Assembly (NCBI GenBank): GCA_963605745.1
Contig: CAVCWT010000033.1
Coordinates: 1 to 27,135 of the forward strand
Direction: 5' to 3'
Length of the DNA: 27,135 nucleotides
Source: CAG-791 sp963605745
GTDB taxonomy: Bacteria > Bacillota > Clostridia > Lachnospirales > Lachnospiraceae
Part shown: piece after piece, positions 24,784-27,135 of the stretch
Numbering within the stretch: the stretch's first letter is position 1
Layout of the letters: each line of letters begins with the position of its first letter
Program-made: the position numbers and the translations under genes
Notes under the pieces: generated by a model
Told to the model about the DNA's origin: nothing
What the model saw: the letters and a program-made list of their open reading frames with translations, nothing else
The model's database searches: none

Positions 24784-24820
24784 AGAAGATCAGAAGATCA
24801 GAAGATCAGAAGATCAGAAG
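24784..24820. repeat. 8-bp tandem repeat upstream of GH31
   Basis: Four perfect head-to-tail copies of AGAAGATC (24784-24815) are followed by a partial copy AGAAG. Downstream in the same leader are two small hairpins: TTCCGG ataa CCGGAA (24875-24890) and GCTGTC t GACAGC (24906-24918). Perfect short tandem repeats are prone to copy-number change by slippage. Confidence 0.85.
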
Positions 24821-24931
24821 AATCACAAGATCGGTTCAGCGATTGTTCCGATGAAGAAGAGATACGCAAGAACCTTCCGGATAACCGGAAAAAGATGAAC
24901 AAAAAGCTGTCTGACAGCGGAGGTGAAGCCT

Positions 24932-26926
24932 ATGATTACCAGATTTCGTGTAGGAAAACCGATGGATACTGAGTCCGTGGTGAAGGAATTACCCTTTGCC
25001 GGAACCGGCGTGGAGGCGCTGCAAAAGGCACTGCAGCAGGTCTTGCCGGATGCAAGGGCTTGGGAAGATCGCAAGAGCCTTGTCTGGACCCTGGAGGAAG
25101 AGGACCTTGTTTACGGCCTTGGAGAAACGGTCCGCGGCATGAACAAAAGGGGCTGGATCTACCAGAGTAACAACAGTGATGATCCTAACCACCTTGAGAG
25201 CAAGCATTCTCTGTACGGTGCCCATAACTTCCTGCTGATTTCTTCGACTGTTCGTTCCTATGCGGTCTATCTGGATACGCCGGGGCTCGTGACCTATGAC
25301 ATTGGCTACACGAAACCGGAAGAGCTGCAGGTCATATTTGCGGATTTTGACTATGATCTGTATCTTATCGAAGGCGAATCCATGCGGGAGATTGTCCGTG
25401 AGTTTCGAGAGCTCATCGGGCGCAGCTACCTGCCGCCGAAGTGGGCCTTTGGCTATGCCCAGAGCCGGTGGGGCTATCGCAACGAAGAGGATATCCGCAA
25501 GGTGGTAAAGGATTACCATGAGGCAGGAATTCCGCTCGATGCCGTCAACATGGACATCGATTACATGGAGCGCTACAAGGACTTTACCGTTGATGAGAAG
25601 GCGTTCCCGAATTTTGCGGCCTTTGTACAGGAGATGAGAGAACAGGGCATTCACCTCGTACCGATCATCGATGCCGGCGTAAAGATCGAGGACGGCTACG
25701 ATGTCTATGAGGATGGTCGGGAGAACGGATATTTTTGCACGAAGGAGGACGGCAGTGATTTTGTTGCTGCCGTATGGCCGGGGAGGGTATTGTTCCCGGA
25801 TTTCCTGAACAAAGAGGCAAGAGACTGGTTTGGCGATCACTACAAGGTGTTGACGGATCAGGGAATCGACGGCTTCTGGAATGATATGAATGAGCCTGCC
25901 ATTTTCTACTCGGAGGATCATTTAAAAGAGGTTTTCGAAGAAATTGAAGCGTATAAGGGAAGGAATCTGGACATTGTGTCGTTTTTTGCCTTTAAGGATC
26001 TGGTGGGGTCGATCGACAACAATCCGAAGGATTACCAGAGCTTCTACCATAACTATAAGGGACAGCGCGTACGGCATGACAAGGTGCACAACCTCTATGG
26101 CTACAACATGACAAGGGCGGCAGGCGAGGCCTTTGCAAGGCTCCGTCCGGGGAAGCGGACGTTAATGTACTCGCGCAGCTCCTTTACCGGAATGCATCGC
26201 TACGGAGGAATCTGGACCGGCGATAATCAGTCGTGGTGGAGTCATATTCTGCTGAATCTGCAGCAGATGCCGGGACTGAATATGAACGGATTCCTGTACT
26301 GCGGCGCGGATATGGGAGGCTTTGGCGCGGACACGACAGAGGACCTCGTGATGCGCTGGTTCGGGGTGAGCCTGTTCACACCTCTTATGCGCAATCATTC
26401 GGCAGACGGAACGAGAAGGCAGGAGGTGACAGCCTTCGAGCATACGGAAGATTTCCGGCACCTCGTGGAGCTGCGGTATGCGCTGCTGCCGTATATCTAC
26501 AGTGAGTTCATGAAGGCGGCCTTAAAGGGCGATATGTATATGATGCCGCTCTCCTTTGAATATCCGGAGGATGAGAGGGCAAGGAATGTGGAGGATCAGA
26601 TCCTTGTCGGCGAGAGTATCATGATCGCTCCTGTCTATCAGCAGAATGCGAAGGGGCGTTATGTTTACCTGCCTGAGGACATGAAGCTGCTGCGTTTCCG
26701 TTCCTATGAGGATTACGATGAAGAGGTTCTCGAGGCAGGCGATCACTACATCTCTCTTGAGGTCAACGAGGTTGCTGTCTTCCTGCGAAAGGGACATGTC
26801 CTGCCCTTTGCAGAGCCGGCACGCTGCAGTTCGAAGATCGACTACAGCAAGCTGAAATACTTTACCTTCCACGGGAAGCCCTCTGAGTATGAGCTCTACA
26901 ACGATGATGGAGAGAGTATGGTCTAG
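24932..26926 (+). CDS. GH31 alpha-glucosidase-type glycoside hydrolase
   Basis: The protein has 664 residues without a signal peptide, hence cytoplasmic. ATG 24932 has GGAGG eight bases upstream, preferred over GTG 24923. It has an N-terminal beta-sandwich (about 1-165), a TIM barrel, and C-terminal beta domains. WNDMNEPAIF gives the nucleophile Asp318 and GIWTGDNQSWW the acid/base Asp431. Their 113-residue spacing equals that of the Ruminococcus obeum alpha-glucosidase, whose length (about 660) is also matched. Likely reaction: release of glucose (or xylose) from the non-reducing end of alpha-linked oligosaccharides. The stop TAG lies in the CTAG target of a MITE-like element starting at 26923. 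It is a stand-alone gene apart from the pectin locus. Confidence 0.93.
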   Translation: MITRFRVGKPMDTESVVKELPFAGTGVEALQKALQQVLPDARAWEDRKSLVWTLEEEDLVYGLGETVRGMNKRGWIYQSNNSDDPNHLESKHSLYGAHNFLLISSTVRSYAVYLDTPGLVTYDIGYTKPEELQVIFADFDYDLYLIEGESMREIVREFRELIGRSYLPPKWAFGYAQSRWGYRNEEDIRKVVKDYHEAGIPLDAVNMDIDYMERYKDFTVDEKAFPNFAAFVQEMREQGIHLVPIIDAGVKIEDGYDVYEDGRENGYFCTKEDGSDFVAAVWPGRVLFPDFLNKEARDWFGDHYKVLTDQGIDGFWNDMNEPAIFYSEDHLKEVFEEIEAYKGRNLDIVSFFAFKDLVGSIDNNPKDYQSFYHNYKGQRVRHDKVHNLYGYNMTRAAGEAFARLRPGKRTLMYSRSSFTGMHRYGGIWTGDNQSWWSHILLNLQQMPGLNMNGFLYCGADMGGFGADTTEDLVMRWFGVSLFTPLMRNHSADGTRRQEVTAFEHTEDFRHLVELRYALLPYIYSEFMKAALKGDMYMMPLSFEYPEDERARNVEDQILVGESIMIAPVYQQNAKGRYVYLPEDMKLLRFRSYEDYDEEVLEAGDHYISLEVNEVAVFLRKGHVLPFAEPARCSSKIDYSKLKYFTFHGKPSEYELYNDDGESMV

Positions 26927-27036
26927 TACAGCGATTTTTAAATAACTAGCCATATTAACTTGCCTGATTTCCGAATAGCACGCGTCAAAAATCATTCTGC
27001 GTTATCTGGCCGGTTATTTTGCAAACGCTGTACTAG
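26923..27036. mobile_element. 114-bp MITE-like element, IS630/Tc1-type ends, copy 1
   Basis: Ends are the perfect 11-bp inverted repeats CTAGTACAGCG (26923-26933) and CGCTGTACTAG (27026-27036). Pairing extends inward imperfectly for about 40 bp: AAATAACTAGCCA on the left versus the complement of TGGCCGGTTATTTT on the right. GTACAGCG ends flanked by TA within CTAG are what IS630/mariner-type transposition into CTAG would leave. There is no transposase inside. Restoring the empty site gives GTCTAGGT, which keeps the GH31 stop codon. Confidence 0.75.
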
Positions 27037-27084
27037 GTGCCTGTGGCACATAGTTGCAATTTCGGCAAGTGGGGTGTATCCTAA

Positions 27085-27135
27085 CTAGTACAGCGATTTT
27101 TAAATAACTAGCCATATTAACTTGCCTGATTTCCG
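27085..27135. mobile_element. MITE-like element copy 2, cut by window edge
   Basis: The last 51 bases of the window are identical to 26923-26973, in the same orientation and 162 bp further on. The 48-bp spacer between copies includes a small hairpin GTGCC tgt GGCAC (27037-27049). Whether this copy is another MITE or the left end of a full insertion sequence cannot be seen. Confidence 0.8.

Noticed and set aside
24658..24820. CRISPR-like array
   Set aside because: The repeats are either continuous tandem units without spacers or a single decayed element copy; no regular repeat-spacer pattern and no cas genes.
24989..25921. 310-codon open frame on the - strand
   Set aside because: Antisense to GH31, which has intact catalytic motifs; no recognisable domain or ribosome site.

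Overview
The window looks like chromosome of a gut-type Firmicute, most likely Clostridia/Lachnospiraceae. This rests on Shine-Dalgarno-led genes with intermediate GC, an LplB/YtcP-type ABC importer without its own ATPase, and AraC-controlled carbohydrate genes. The species cannot be named from the sequence alone.

Layout. Bases 1-447 hold the tail of an unidentified gene, a terminator and a probable promoter. From 448 to 20666 runs a sugar-utilisation locus, almost all on the + strand. It starts with a DUF5107/TPR protein overlapping a GH2 enzyme, then an AraC-family regulator. A MATE exporter is inserted on the - strand. Two ABC permeases and a lipoprotein solute-binding protein follow, then GH105, a two-domain SGNH (RGAE-type) esterase, a GH112 phosphorylase and GH28. 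The end of the locus holds the C-terminal remnant of an aldo/keto reductase, a polysaccharide-deacetylase-like protein and L-rhamnose mutarotase. None of the enzymes shows an export signal; only the solute-binding protein does. The simplest reading is import of acetylated rhamnogalacturonan-I (pectin) oligosaccharides with galactosyl side groups. These would be deacetylated and broken down in the cytoplasm, with phosphorolysis of Gal-Rha by GH112 and anomer conversion of the released rhamnose by RhaM. The substrate is inferred from the families; no lyase or rhamnose catabolic enzyme is in the window.

From 20667 to the end the content is mixed: an alanine/glycine:cation symporter (AGCS), a 146-bp structured inverted-repeat element, tRNA-Ala(CGC), a 33-codon hydrophobic ORF with its own candidate promoter and terminator, a neurotransmitter:sodium symporter (NSS) on the - strand, a second degraded copy of the structured repeat, an 8-bp tandem repeat, and a GH31 alpha-glucosidase. 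Immediately after GH31 come two direct copies of a MITE-like element whose ends fit IS630/Tc1-type insertion into CTAG.

Points most worth a second look: the all-cytoplasmic phosphorolytic RG-I pathway with the uncharacterised DUF5107-TPR/GH2 pair, the toxin-like small ORF, and the two families of short structured repeats.
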